In this document: one piece after another, positions 46,202 through 56,911 of the stretch
Layout of the letters: each line of letters opens with the position of its first letter
Numbering within the stretch: the first letter of the stretch is position 1
NCBI GenBank assembly: GCA_029532415.1
Contig: JAQOTA010000053.1
Span: forward strand, 3,472,001-3,536,000
Length of the DNA stretch: 64,000 nucleotides
Source of the DNA: Marasmius tenuissimus
Lineage: Eukaryota; Basidiomycota; Agaricomycetes; Agaricales; Marasmiaceae
Direction: 5' to 3'
Translations under genes and position numbers: made by a program
Notes under the pieces: model-generated
Told to the model about the DNA's origin: nothing
What the model saw: only the letters and a program-made list of their open reading frames with translations
The model's database searches: none

Positions 46202-47529
46202 CTATAGTCGATGTCCGGGGACAGCCCAGAACAACAGTGTCAATCCTGTCACAAAGGCTGCTACCAGGACGGACACCCATATCGCGCGACCGAGAAGGAG
46301 TTTCTTCACGTACGGCTCCTTGATGGTCAGAGTCCTAAACGGTGTGGTCTCGGATTGTCCAAAGAAAACCAGGATGGGGTCCAGTTCGTATTGATGAGAA
46401 ATGAGGAAGAGGATGGCGAAAGTGAATGGTAGGAAAAGCTGTGCAACACAAAATGAGTTTTGAACGAGGCGACGACCAAGTTAAACTCACGAAAAATCGT
46501 TTTGACTTTGGCTGAACGTCCAAGAACACCAGGGCGAAGGCCACGGCAAGGCCGATCCAAAGAATAATCAGCCCTAGGATCAGTCTAACAAGGGCCGACA
46601 CTGGGGTGAGATTGCCGAAGGCTTTCGCTCGAAGGAACCGAGGGAAAGCATCCTGCTCCATCGCACGGAAGCAGTATTCCTTCTGAGCATGAAACATATC
46701 GGGTATTTGCGCCAATATTGCGAGCTCGGTCTGGGTTTTCGGTTCGGTAGAGGAGCTTAATGGGAACGAGTGGATGCGGAGGGAAGGGGGCAAGTAAATT
46801 TCGTGATTTTCTTGCGAGTTGACCGTTTGGCCTGCAGGAGAGAGGTAGCGATAGTAAATTCGCTCTGCGGAGGCAATAAGGTCGAGCCGCGTGATTGCTG
46901 AAGAGCGTGGGATGACCGTGGGTGCGCGTGATGCACGTCTCATGTTGAAAAGTGTAGGTGTGCGTCCAGACAGCGAGAAAGGTGTCGTAGACCGTGCAAA
47001 TGGGTCCGTCGAGGGTGAGGTATGTCCTTCAACGGTTCTAGGAGATGTCGGGCGGCCCTTCTCCTCCGCAGAAGCAAGGTTACGCTTATCCTGCTCGCTC
47101 AACATATCTCCAGTACTCGCAGTGCTCCTCTTTGTCGCCAGGGCATCCTGAGGATGCAGCCCTACAACCGTCCCATAGATTGACCCACGGCGTCGGGCGT
47201 AATCCCAATATTGCGGCCAATCCTCCTTGATAGTACGCCCTGATTTTCTAACGTCCTTGAAGTACGCCCTACAGAGATTCTCGTGCTGTTGTACGTCTAG
47301 CCAGAAGTCGAGAATATCTTCTGCACCCTCTCTCTGAAGAAACAGGCTAGGGAAGAGAGGTTGTGTCATTGAGCAATGCAAGCGGGCGAAAAAAAAATCA
47401 GGCAACGCACTAGAACATGAACAGATCTACTGGTGGTCGAGTTCTCCTAGAGAGGACCTCTGTGAACGAAGGGAGCCTATTATTTCGGTTGTTGTTCCAG
47501 TCATCATTCTGGCGTTGGTCGTCGTCCAT
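46202..47529 (-). CDS. RAX1: RGS-domain membrane protein, Rax1-type
   Basis: Regulator-of-G-protein-signalling-like domain plus C-terminal transmembrane helices, the architecture of the fungal bud-site/polarity protein Rax1. ATG 47527-47529 (MDDDQRQNDDWNNNRNNRLP), then SFTEVLSRRTRPPVDLFMFY across an intron (about 47347-47411), LFLQREGAEDILDFWLDVQQ and HENLCRAYFKDVRKSGRTIK. A disordered Ser/Thr/Pro linker is followed by the second half of the fold: ERIYYRYLSPAGQ (about 46860), YLPPSLRI, AQKEYCFRAMEQDAFPRFLR (about 46690). Membrane segments: ALVRLILGLIILWIGLAVAF (about 46590), QLFLPFTFAILFLIS after an intron, and AIWVSVLVAAFVTGLTLLFW (about 46280). End VPGHRL, TAG 46202-46204. Confidence 0.85.
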
Positions 47530-47671
47530 GGCGGTGAGGAGGCGAAGTGATCAAACGTTGTCGTTCAACGAACAAGGTCGCTTGATTATGTAAGCGAAAC
47601 AGGGCCGTAACAGTCCTCCCGTTGCTGCCGATTGTCGACCTGGTTTCGTCCGTCAATTTCTTACACCCGCC
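47530..47671. promoter_or_regulatory. 142-bp shared divergent promoter RAX1 / NDUFA2
   Basis: Only 142 bp separate the two start codons on opposite strands, so both promoters must overlap here. No TATA box is seen; this is typical of housekeeping fungal promoters. Confidence 0.5.
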
Positions 47672-48053
47672 ATGTCCTTTGCAAGAGCATTCTCTCCGGC
47701 ACTTCGAGAAATTCGAATTCTGTGCTCGCAGTCTGGTCAAGCCTCCGCTGGAACAAGGTCAGGTCCTTGCGACTCACAGCGGTCACATTCTGACCGTTAT
47801 TTGCAGGCAGTTTATTCTCAACAGGTACCCGACCATAAAAGAACACAATCCTGACCTTCCGGTCCTTATAAGAGAAGCTAATGGGACTCCTGCGCGGGTG
47901 TTTGCTCGATTTGGTGCGTTTTCTGTGACTGTCTTTTCACAGAGACCTAATTACCTCTCCCAAACAGAGCGCGGAGTAGAGAAACACGTTGAATTAGACA
48001 ACCTTTCTTCAAACGAGGTGGAATCAAAAGTTACACAACTACTAGGAGCATAA
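47672..48053 (+). CDS. NDUFA2: NADH:ubiquinone oxidoreductase subunit NDUFA2 (CI-B8)
   Basis: Small matrix-arm subunit of mitochondrial complex I with the thioredoxin-like L51/S25/CI-B8 fold. Exons 47672-47757, 47807-47913 and 47968-48053 give 92 codons before TAA. MSFARAFSPALREIRILCSQ, then SGQASAGTRQFILNRYPTIK, NPDLPVLIREANGTPARVFA and the C-terminal RGVEKHVELDNLSSNEVESK..LLGA. Introns are 49 and 54 bp. The length is usual for the family. Confidence 0.93.
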
Positions 48054-48334
48054 TCACTTGTTTTCATCCAATTCACCCTGCTTTACACCCTTTCGGAGAG
48101 CGAAGACAAGACACGATGCAACAGCTCTCAACCCAGCTCCACTCGAGTTATGTGCTGGCTGTAGACACTAGAGGGAAGGCTGTAGAGTTGACCCGTAGTG
48201 TAGTAGATGTGTTCTCCGTAGAACATTTTTGAGCAACTGAGATAATTCTGCAATCCAAGACGGTCCGTGCGCCGGCTAGACCTTACAAGTTGACCATCAT
48301 CATCCCCGTTACTCGATCTCGAGGATAAATCTCA

Positions 48335-49395
48335 ATGGCCTCCAGTTCTTCAAACAATCCACCAGTTGAGCTATATAAGGCACTTTCGGCGACACCGGTA
48401 AGTTTTCATCCCAGAGTTCATGACATAAATTCACTCAACAGGAGTAGGGCCAGCGCCTGAAATTCAACAGCGCGAAACCATTTGTACCCACCTTCGTTCA
48501 ATCATCAGCTACCCAAGCTTCCGATCCTGCAGAAATTTACGCGAGTCGTATTCATGGCCGAAAGATACTCCTCGAAAATCCCGCCAGAGAAAGCCGCAAG
48601 CGCAAGGAGCAGGAAGAAAAACGACAACGAAGGGCCACTCACAATCAGAAGAAGAAATTAGGTATCATCGGTCGTCGAGAGGCGAAAGAGAAGGGAGTCT
48701 GGAAATTTGACGAAGCTCAGGCCAAGTACTTGACTCTGAAATTTCGCGTCTCGCTAGGGTTTTAACCTCCAGATTGATTAGGTTCGACTTGTTTCTCCCA
48801 CTGCATCATTTATGGATGGGCTACATGTCTGAATTACTGGGACTGCCGCAAGCCAACCCTAACAGCAATAGCCCGCCAACCCTCAAAGACGTTCCTACTT
48901 CCGCTGGGATGCATCCCAAGCTAGTCAAAGCAGATTTCCATGGGTCCATCATGACAGGTATTTTACTTCTTCTCCTCACACCCGCGTTACTCATCCGGTT
49001 CACAGTGCGACAAAGCAAATGTCCCTCCCTCATCGGAATCTCTGGTATTGTTATACACGAATCGGAAAATGCATTACGCCTCGTCACGCGAGCCAACAAA
49101 GTAGAATGTATGCACTATCCCAACCGCGTCGTCTTCTTTCACTAACGTGCATTCAACTCATCTTTTAGCAATTCCGAAACAAAACTCAATCTTCGCATTC
49201 GCAGTACCCGTCTACTCTACACTACCCCCAGCTCACACCACAGAGACTCCCTTCCCAGTTCCAGATAAACCCAGCCAAACCGTTCTAGACGCGCCACATT
49301 TGGAGTTTGAACTTTACGGAAATCAGTTCAGGTTCCGTTCGGCGGACCGCGCAGGGCGGAAGTTCAAACACAAGGAGACTATCGAGTTGGTCTAG
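48335..49395 (+). CDS. POP4: RNase P/MRP protein subunit Pop4 (Rpp29)
   Basis: RNA-binding subunit of RNase P and RNase MRP in the nucleus/nucleolus, needed for tRNA 5' processing. ATG 48335 (MASSSSNNPPVELYKALSAT), after an intron KPFVPTFVQSSATQASDPAE, then a basic patch (ESRKRKEQEEKRQRR, about 48578). The Sm-like domain follows: LFLPLHHLWMGYMSELLG (about 48790), HPKLVKADFHGSIMT (about 48910), CPSLIGISGIVIHESENALR (about 49020) and IPKQNSIFAFAVPVYS (about 49170). The end ELYGNQFRFRSADRAGRKFK is the family signature (YG..F..R...R...KFK). TAG 49393-49395. Four introns. Confidence 0.92.
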
Positions 49396-49780
49396 TCAAG
49401 GGTCTCGGCGGAGGCGGAGAGACTCGATTCACGGGAGACCTTGTGGGCATCCGGAGGAAGCATATTTCCTGGTGATTGGTGGGCTCGTTCCGGAGACCGA
49501 TTCATCATTTCGTATATACAAGAGATCATTCCACGTCGGGCATTCAGGGCGCAGTGCCCGCAACGCGGCTCGTCTTATCTGCGGGCCACTTCCCTCGGAT
49601 CACGCAACTCGAGCTTTTTGAGTTGAGATCTGGCAGCCGAATCCCGATGTGTAGTACTACTTTTGTAAAGTAACCCACTGGTCACCAGTAGTACAGGAGA
49701 TCCTTGACACACGATAGCACCAAAGTAGCCTTCACGAGGAAGCAAGTCTCTAGATCTATGTTTCCCGAGTTATAGAGGTA
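49396..49780. other. Convergent 3' region, no gene seen
   Basis: About 385 bp between POP4 and TRM2 ends. Short + strand open frames here carry no recognisable motif. Confidence 0.4.
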
Positions 49781-51797
49781 TCATACAAGTTTCAGGATAG
49801 CTACCGATTCGACGTGTGCCGTCTGCGGAAACAAATCGAATCCTCTCAGCGACTCTAAAACATATCTCCTTCCCTCCCCATCGTTCTCCGTGGCCTTGAT
49901 GATCTTCCCAACGTCCCTGGCTTGTGTATGAACGTTACAGCTCACATATGCAACGAACTTGCACCGGAATTTTAAGAGTTGTTGGATGAAAGCATCGTCG
50001 CAACCCTTTCGCGGCGGGTCGATGACCATGACAGTCTTTTCAGGAGGGAATTCTGAAACCGTCTGGAAGATATCAGATGCATCGCCCTTTCTGAACGAAA
50101 TCTTTTCAGAGGGGATGTTGTTCAGCTTTGCGTTGTGGTTAGCATATAGGATGGAGTCCCCAGATATTTCTATACCGGCTATGGTGGAGAAATGGGGAGA
50201 CAAAGTTATGGCGAAGAGTCCGGATCCGCAGTAGGTATCGATGAGATGGGTAGGTCGGGAGGAATCATCAGATGGATAGAGGGAGAAGATGGCGTCGCGG
50301 ACGTAGCCTGTCAGCGAGGGAAGAATGCTGTTGTTGTTCTGGAAGAAGGAGCTGGCGAGGTACTCGAAGGTGAAGTCCCCAACTGTCTCCCGAATCGTGG
50401 CGTGGTTTGAAGTGATACAGATGTTCTTTGGGGAGTCACCTGTGGTCTCTAAGGAGTCTCTGAGAAGAAGGGTGGCACCCTTCTTATACGTATGGATTGT
50501 ACTTCGGTAGAATCAGCAAATGCAACAGGAAGCAAACGACCAACTCACTCATGGATATTCTTGCGGACGTTGGGCAAAGCGTCGTTCAAAACGGGTGTTG
50601 CAATTGGACACTCCTGATATTTGTGAACATTAAGGAGAAAACGCAGAAGGTAGCGGAACAGTGTGCACCTCAATGTCAATGACTTTATTTTGGCCTTGTA
50701 TATTGAACCCAATTTTGAGCCAATCAGGTACCTTCCCTTCAGCTATCTCTTTTTGCCAAAGATCGCGATCCGCTTTTGTAGGAGGAGCTTGGAAATGAGG
50801 CGTAATCTTTGTTCTGTACCCATACTGTTCAGGTGAGGGCATCGTAGACTGTATCTCTGGTACTTGTGATTCGGAGAGGTCTGCACACAGTGGTAAGGTC
50901 AATGGATTGAGTCGTCAAGATCTGGACGTACTGGAATAGTTCTTATACGCTTTCACAACGACATTGCGTTTGAACTCAAGCTGCTTTTCATAGGACAACA
51001 TCTATATTCATTGAACCGTAAGCGGTGGATACAGTGTGCAAAACGGCGTCCTACTTGATACTGGCATCCACCACATTTTGAGAAGTATTGACACTTCACT
51101 CTGCTATCGTCACGCAACTCAGGATTTGGCCGAACAATCTCAAGGAAGTCCGCTATGGAGTGCATTCTAGCATTCTTGAAAATTTTTGCACGAACACGTT
51201 CGCCCGGTAGAGTGAACGGAACGACAACAACCCAAGGCTTCGCACCCTCAACGCCTGATTGTGCTAGTCCGTCGCCTGACAACAATACGAATGCATCAGT
51301 CCGCGTCAAAGTGAAATAGAATACGACGTACCGTTCGAACATACTGCCTTGACCTCCAGTTCCACAATCTCCAGAAATTCAAACGGAGACTGGAATTCTC
51401 TACTTTCTTCTATAGCGTTATTGACAACATCCTCTCCAAGAAGGCTAACTATGTCCTTCCACTGCACATCCTCCGGTGAACACAAGTCGGGTTGATGTTC
51501 GCGTTGCTTCTTCAGCCGTTTCGCGTTCTTTTTCGCAAACTTGGTGGTCTTCTGAGAGGATCCTGAGGCAGATTTTCCTTTGTCAACTCTTGGTCGTTTT
51601 CCAGGATACAGAGGTTCCCCTTCCGTGTCGGGGAGTGGGCGAACCTGACCAGTTGTTGGACTTGGAGGAGTCATAGGGAGCCAACGAAAAGGACCGCGAC
51701 CGTAGACTGGATGTTTATAGGTTTGGATTTGAGCACGTCGCGGAAGTTGGATTTTACACGAATGGCGAACGATTGATGATCGACACAAGGCGTACAT
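49781..51797 (-). CDS. TRM2: tRNA (uracil-5-)-methyltransferase Trm2
   Basis: SAM-dependent enzyme making ribothymidine at tRNA position 54. ATG 51795-51797 (MYALCRSSIVRHSCKIQLPR, possible mitochondrial leader). A Lys-rich linker (KTTKFAKKNAKRLKKQREH, about 51540), then a TRAM-like domain (ALPGERVRAKIFKNARMHS-like, FTLPGERVRAKIF, about 51215) and a Cys cluster CQYFSKCGGCQYQ (about 51085-51050). The SAM domain in the C-terminal exons includes ISGDSILYANHNAKLNNI (about 50165), MVIDPPRKGCDDAFIQQLLK (about 50025) and VAYVSCNVHTQARDVGKI with the catalytic Cys (about 49945). It ends HVESVAILKLV at TAG 49781-49783. At least four introns. Confidence 0.92.
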
Positions 51798-52596
51798 CCA
51801 GCGACTTTCACTCAAAATCTCTGATGAGGGGGAAAAAATCCAAGAGCTGCTATTGGCTGGTCGATCAGCTCACGTGCCCCTAACCCTAGCTATTGAAAAA
51901 AGGCGCTCACGATCTCTGTCGGAGTCGGTCATCCCATTCCCGGCAAACGCACCAAGTCTGAACCTTTCCAGACCTTTCCCCGCCTGGCCTCTATACAGCT
52001 CTACACTAGTACGTTCCTGAGATGACGGGAAGTTAGACCGTGCCCGAGCCGAAATATGCGCTATCATATTGCGCAAGATATGGTGATAGTCATCCTTACT
52101 AATTTCCCTCACATGCCACAAGGAGCCTTTGCATTGGAGTCCGTTCGGCACCAACTCAAGCCAGCTTCAATTCAGATACGAATCGGGACGACTCTCTACT
52201 CAAAGCACGTCTGTTCCTCCCTAGGATTGCTCGGAATACCCAATAATCCTCAGCGCTCATCTAGTTAGATCTTTTGAATCCGCTTGCTCCGATTTCAAGG
52301 TCGGAAACAGCGACTCGGACAATACAGCTGCAGCAACGCCCCTAAAAGACGGTAGATCTCTCCCGTATTTCAAAGGCTTGGCATCAATTAGCTTCTCGAT
52401 GCACATGGACGAACATGACCCGGCGCTGGGAGAACTAGGACGAGCTCCACAAATGGTTCAATAGTCATCGGGAATAATGCAGTTGAAAAAGAGGTTTGAG
52501 GTCAATACGATTCTCTTGACTTCCTTCCAAGTCTCTTGTCCCCCCGACGGTCCAAGCCAAGTCCAAGCTACTCTCAAGGTTCCTCGAGGACAAAAA
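51798..52596. other. Divergent region TRM2 / PTR2
   Basis: About 0.8 kb. Open frames on both strands here have no motif or splice context. Likely promoter DNA of the two genes. Confidence 0.4.
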
Positions 52597-55089
52597 ATGG
52601 CTACAGATCGGGCAGAATTCGGTGCCACTCATGAAGCCGCCCTTCGTGAAGTCGAATTGAAAAAGGAACATCCAGAAGTCTCATCGTCCAACGACCAGGA
52701 CACCGTGCAAGATGGCATACACGACGGTCTCGAGTTCCCCACGGAAGAAGAGAGGCGCACCTTGAGACGGGTGGCGGACAGCGTACCATGGAATTCGTAT
52801 CGTGCGTGAACTCCCTCTTATGATCCTTCTTGGCTGATTTATCTGGTACAACGCCCATCTTCCAGTGATCGCTTTCGTCGAGTTGGCTGAACGATTTTCT
52901 GTAAGCACCTCCGCTTTCAATCCTAATATCACTTGAACTAATCGAATTCTTCCAGTATTACGGAACGCAAGTTGTTTTTGTACGTCGCTCATTCGATATG
53001 CTTGTACCGGATCTACTCACTTGGCTTCTGGCGCTTTGACAGACCAACTTCATTCAGTGGCCCCTCCCGGACGGCTCACGCACCGGGGCTGGTGGACCCG
53101 ATGGACAATCTGGCGCGCTCGGAAGAGGGCAACAGGCCTCTACCGGTCTCACAACTTTCTATTCGTTTTGGGCCTACGTTACACCACTTTTGGGAGGCTA
53201 CATCGCCGATGCACATCTTGGCAGATTCAATACAGTGGCTCTTGGTATCGGGATCGCCCTGCTTGGGCATGTCATTCTCATTGTATCGTCGGTGCCTGGC
53301 GTGGTCGAGAAAAGTGGCGCTATCGGGTGTTTCGCTATCGGTATGGTTGTTACAGGACTCGGTGAGCTCATTGACACGGAGACGAAGATTTTTATCTCAC
53401 AAGCATTGGCAGGGACTGGCCTGTTCAAGGCAAATATCTCTCCACTCATCGCGGAGCAGTACAAGAAGACCAAACTTTTTGTGATCACTCTGGACAGCGG
53501 CGAAAGGGTCATCGTCGATCCAGCGTACACTATCACTCGGGTTTACATGGTGAGAACTGAGCACCTGCAGGCGGTCAAAAACTAACAAATGATCCTTAGT
53601 ACTTCTACCTCTTCACCAACATTGGCTCGCTCATAGGTCAGATTTGCATGACTTATGCTGAGAAGGTGTGTCTCCGTTCTCACGATGCGTTCGACCCGTC
53701 GATGCAGCAATCTAACGATATGCCAGTTTGTGGGATTCTGGCTTGCATTCACCCTTCCGACAATCGTCTTCCTGCTTTGTCCTATCGTGTTATACACGAG
53801 GAGAAACCACTACGTTCGATCGCCGCCCACTGGTTCCGTTCTCGCGACTGCCATTCATCTTTTCCGTCTCGCCTCCAAGGGACGCTGGAGCATCAACCCC
53901 ATCAGAACGTACAAGAATTTCAAGGCTCCTGACTTCTGGGAACAAGCTAAACCCAGCAACCAAACGGGCCCACTTCCCGCTTGGATGACATTCGATGATA
54001 CTTGGGTTGAGGAAGTCAGGCGTGGTGTCAAAGCCTGTGGAGTGTTCGTCTGGTACCCAATTTACTGTGAGCGCCACATTCCTTTATACGTCGTTCCCGA
54101 CCATAACTTCTTGGGACTCAACAGGGCTTACATATGGACAAATCAACAACAACTTGACCTCCCAAGCTGCAACGATGTCCACTCACGGAGTGCCCAACGA
54201 TATTCTGTCTAACCTCAACCCGTTCTCTCTCATCATACTTATCCCGATATTTGATCTATTCGTGCGTAATCTCTCTAGAATGCAAGCGGTGTCCTACTCA
54301 TACACGATCCTGTTGGTCAGTTATATCCTGCTTTGCGGCGTGCAGGTATCAGGTTCACCGCTCTGAAGAGGATCACCGCCGGTTTCCTTTCCGGTTGCTC
54401 CGCCATGATCTGGGCTGCAGGTATGAGAATAAACGATCTTGCGGAATGGTTCTGAGCATCGACTGACTACCCTCTGCCCTCTGCTCACTTAGTCATCCAG
54501 TACTACATATACAAGGTCCTTTGTCCCTCCAATTGCCGACTGCCCACGGACGCTGACGAGTTTTTGGCCACCAGACAAACCCCTGTGGTTGGTTCGCCTC
54601 GGAATGCAGAAACAACCCTTCACCCATCAACGTTTGGAGTCAAACGGGATCGTGAGTCTGCCCGGATGTATTTTCCTGCTCAGCCCTCATTTTTGCCTTA
54701 GATACGTTCTTGTCGGCATCAGTGAAATCTTCGCGAACATTACTGGTTTGGAGTATGCCTTTACCAAGGCACCAAAGAATATGAGATCCCTTGTTATGTC
54801 GCTCTATCTCTTCACCAACGCGTTCGGCTCTGCCCTTTCTGAGGCCTTCATTCGTAAGAAAATCTGCTCGTCTCCGATTTATGTCCTTCTCCAATGCGTA
54901 CGCCCATCTAGCTCTCGTGAAGGACCCAACTTGATCTGGAACTACACGGTGGTGGCGTGCCTTGCCTTTGTCGCTGCAATCGGGTTCTTCATCACGACAA
55001 GGAAGCTCGACAAACAGGAGGATGTGCTCAACAACTTGCCGGAGGGACATGTCGACAAGAACTTGAACCAGACTTCGGAGAAGGCTTAA
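52597..55089 (+). CDS. PTR2: Proton-coupled di/tripeptide transporter, PTR2/POT family
   Basis: Plasma-membrane symporter importing small peptides with protons. ATG 52597; acidic cytosolic head (MATDRAEFGATHEAALREVE). First helix VAFVELAERFSYYGTQVVF-type sequence (IAFVELAERFS|YYGTQVVF across an intron, about 52864-52985), with the ExxERFxYYG motif coupling proton and peptide. Then ALGRGQQASTGLTTFYSFWA (about 53120), GGYIADAHLGRFNTVALGIG (about 53190), FISQALAGTGLFKANISPLI and EQYKKTK (about 53395), YFYLFTNIGSLIGQ (about 53600), GFWLAFTLPTIVFLL (about 53730), LTYGQINNNLTSQAATMSTH (about 54130), NPFSLIILIPIFD (about 54220), SEIFANITGLEYAFTKAP (about 54718) and the last helix NYTVVACLAFVAAIGFF. 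TAA 55087-55089. About nine introns; 12 helices expected. Confidence 0.9.
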
Positions 55090-55188
55090 ACGATACTCAT
55101 GACGGAAACGTACTTTGGAAATTCATCGAATGTATCATAGGCTAGGGTATCTGGGAATTTTGATCCATGACACGCACACATAACATCC

Positions 55189-56679
55189 CTACTCCAAAGC
55201 ATCTCTTGGTTGTGGAGTCCACCGTCCCTTCCACAACCCCAGCGTTACACTGAAACGTGGTCCATTATCCAGCAACCCGCCCTGTAGAAGGGGATCCACG
55301 TATATCGGCGCGCACCAGGTGAACCAGGCCAACACCCATGTATATCCAATGAATCTCCTCAACGGCACTGGTATGCTATTGGACGCGTATGACATCACAA
55401 TCATCTCGAGGGTGATCCCGAGTGCTTGCAAAGGAAAGAAGATGACACTTCCACCTTCGTTCCAGTCGCGATGCATCATAAAGTCTCCTACTTGGTGCAT
55501 AATTCCAGTCAAGAGGAAGCCAATGTAGAGCACCGCTAAGAGATAAGATCTTGTCCCTCTCTTGAAACGACAGACGCCGGAGGCGAATAGGCGGGCATAG
55601 GGAGTGACAATCTGTGTGTGGCAAGCTCAGGTGCGTTAATCGCCGAGAGGAGGGTGAACTTTACAGGACGTAGGAGCTGATGCCAGGCCCGACTATTATG
55701 AACTGGTCAGCAGGAAGGACGCATCCATGCAAGAGAAGCTTACCCCCAGAAGCCATGGAGCGTGTACGCGTGATATGGGTTCCCGTAAAACGATAAGCAC
55801 TGATTCGGCGTTGAAAGGTGTGTCGCGACACAGAGCGCGGATATAATGTAGTATGCCAACGACATCGACGTGATTGCTGATATGCCAAAAACGACTACGT
55901 TGAAGCACCTTCCCAGTAAGCCGAATGAGCTATCGCCGATAGAAGGCCCGCCGATATGAAAGCATGGTACCGTCCACATGTAGGCGTAAATGAGGTCGAG
56001 AACAATTGCATTCAAGAGGGCCATGCATATTAGCTTGGTGATGGAGCGAGATTTCAGTTTCAATTTGGGTAGAGTAGGGGGAGACGGCAGCGCGTGAGGG
56101 CTTCCGTGGGACCACCCAATCGCTCTAGGTGATATGGTTAGCAGCGCAGCTTGCGCAGGAGAAAGAGTACCACGTGTGGGAATTGCTGAGTCGGGATCTA
56201 ATGGGACTGGTGTATCTTCTATGAATGTCCAAGAGAAGAGATTCATAAGAAAGCTGAATACGAAAGAACCGAGGGTGTAGTCGACGATCGAATTCCCGGA
56301 TGTGTGAGTGAAAAGGATGGGGTGTGCGAGACCCATCAAGAGGAGAAAAGAGAGTTGGCGTGTGCGCGAATGCCTGGGTCGGGTGAGCGACACCACATAG
56401 GTGGAAAAAAAGGCGATTGGATGGAGGAATGAGAGAGGGGAAAGGTCATTCATGTCGAACTTGAATTCGTAGCTGATGAAAAGGTGAATGGGAACTCTAG
56501 CGAAGCTTGTTCGTGGCAATACCTATCTCCCACACGAGGAAGCCCAGCTCTTTTCGAAGGTGAGCGAATGAAGCGAAAGTTAGGAGGGAAGGAAGGGAAA
56601 CGAGGTTGAGATTCACTACTTACACGACTCCTTCCTCGAGCTGAATTAAGCTCGCGAAGAAGGGACGACGATGAGCCAT
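55189..56679 (-). CDS. Wax-synthase-like MBOAT-type membrane acyltransferase
   Basis: Integral membrane protein of the fungal wax-synthase-domain family. Members make wax esters or acylate alcohols or terpenoids; the substrate here is unknown. ATG 56677-56679 (MAHRRPFFASLIQLEEGV), then PRTSFARVPIHLFISYEFKF after an intron. Hydrophobic helices include PLSFLHPIAFFSTYVVSL (about 56430), ALLNAIVLDLIYAYMWTVP (about 56010) and VVFGISAITSMSLAYYIISA (about 55880). The signature HGFWG|RAWHQLLRP spans an intron (about 55690-55750), followed by FLLTGIMHQVGDFMM (about 55510) with the second conserved His and FIGYTWVLAWFTWCAPIYVD (about 55320). Ends WTPQPRDALE at TAG or TGA 55189-55191. Four or so exons. 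It is 100 bp from the PTR2 end (convergent). Confidence 0.85.
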
Positions 56680-56911
56680 TTCCCACGCCTCTTAACTTCC
56701 CTATAGGAGATGGTCATGATACAGATCACTGGCATTCATATCTGGATAGGATAGCTTTACTAACACTTGAAGGCTGCTCTATCAAAGCGCATGGTATACA
56801 TACAAGTCATAATTAGAATGAAGAAGACATCCAAAAAACAGCAGCAAATCCTCGGCTGGTATCGCAAGAAATGGGTATAGATTACTAGGACTCGGAGGGG
56901 ACCACAACGTT

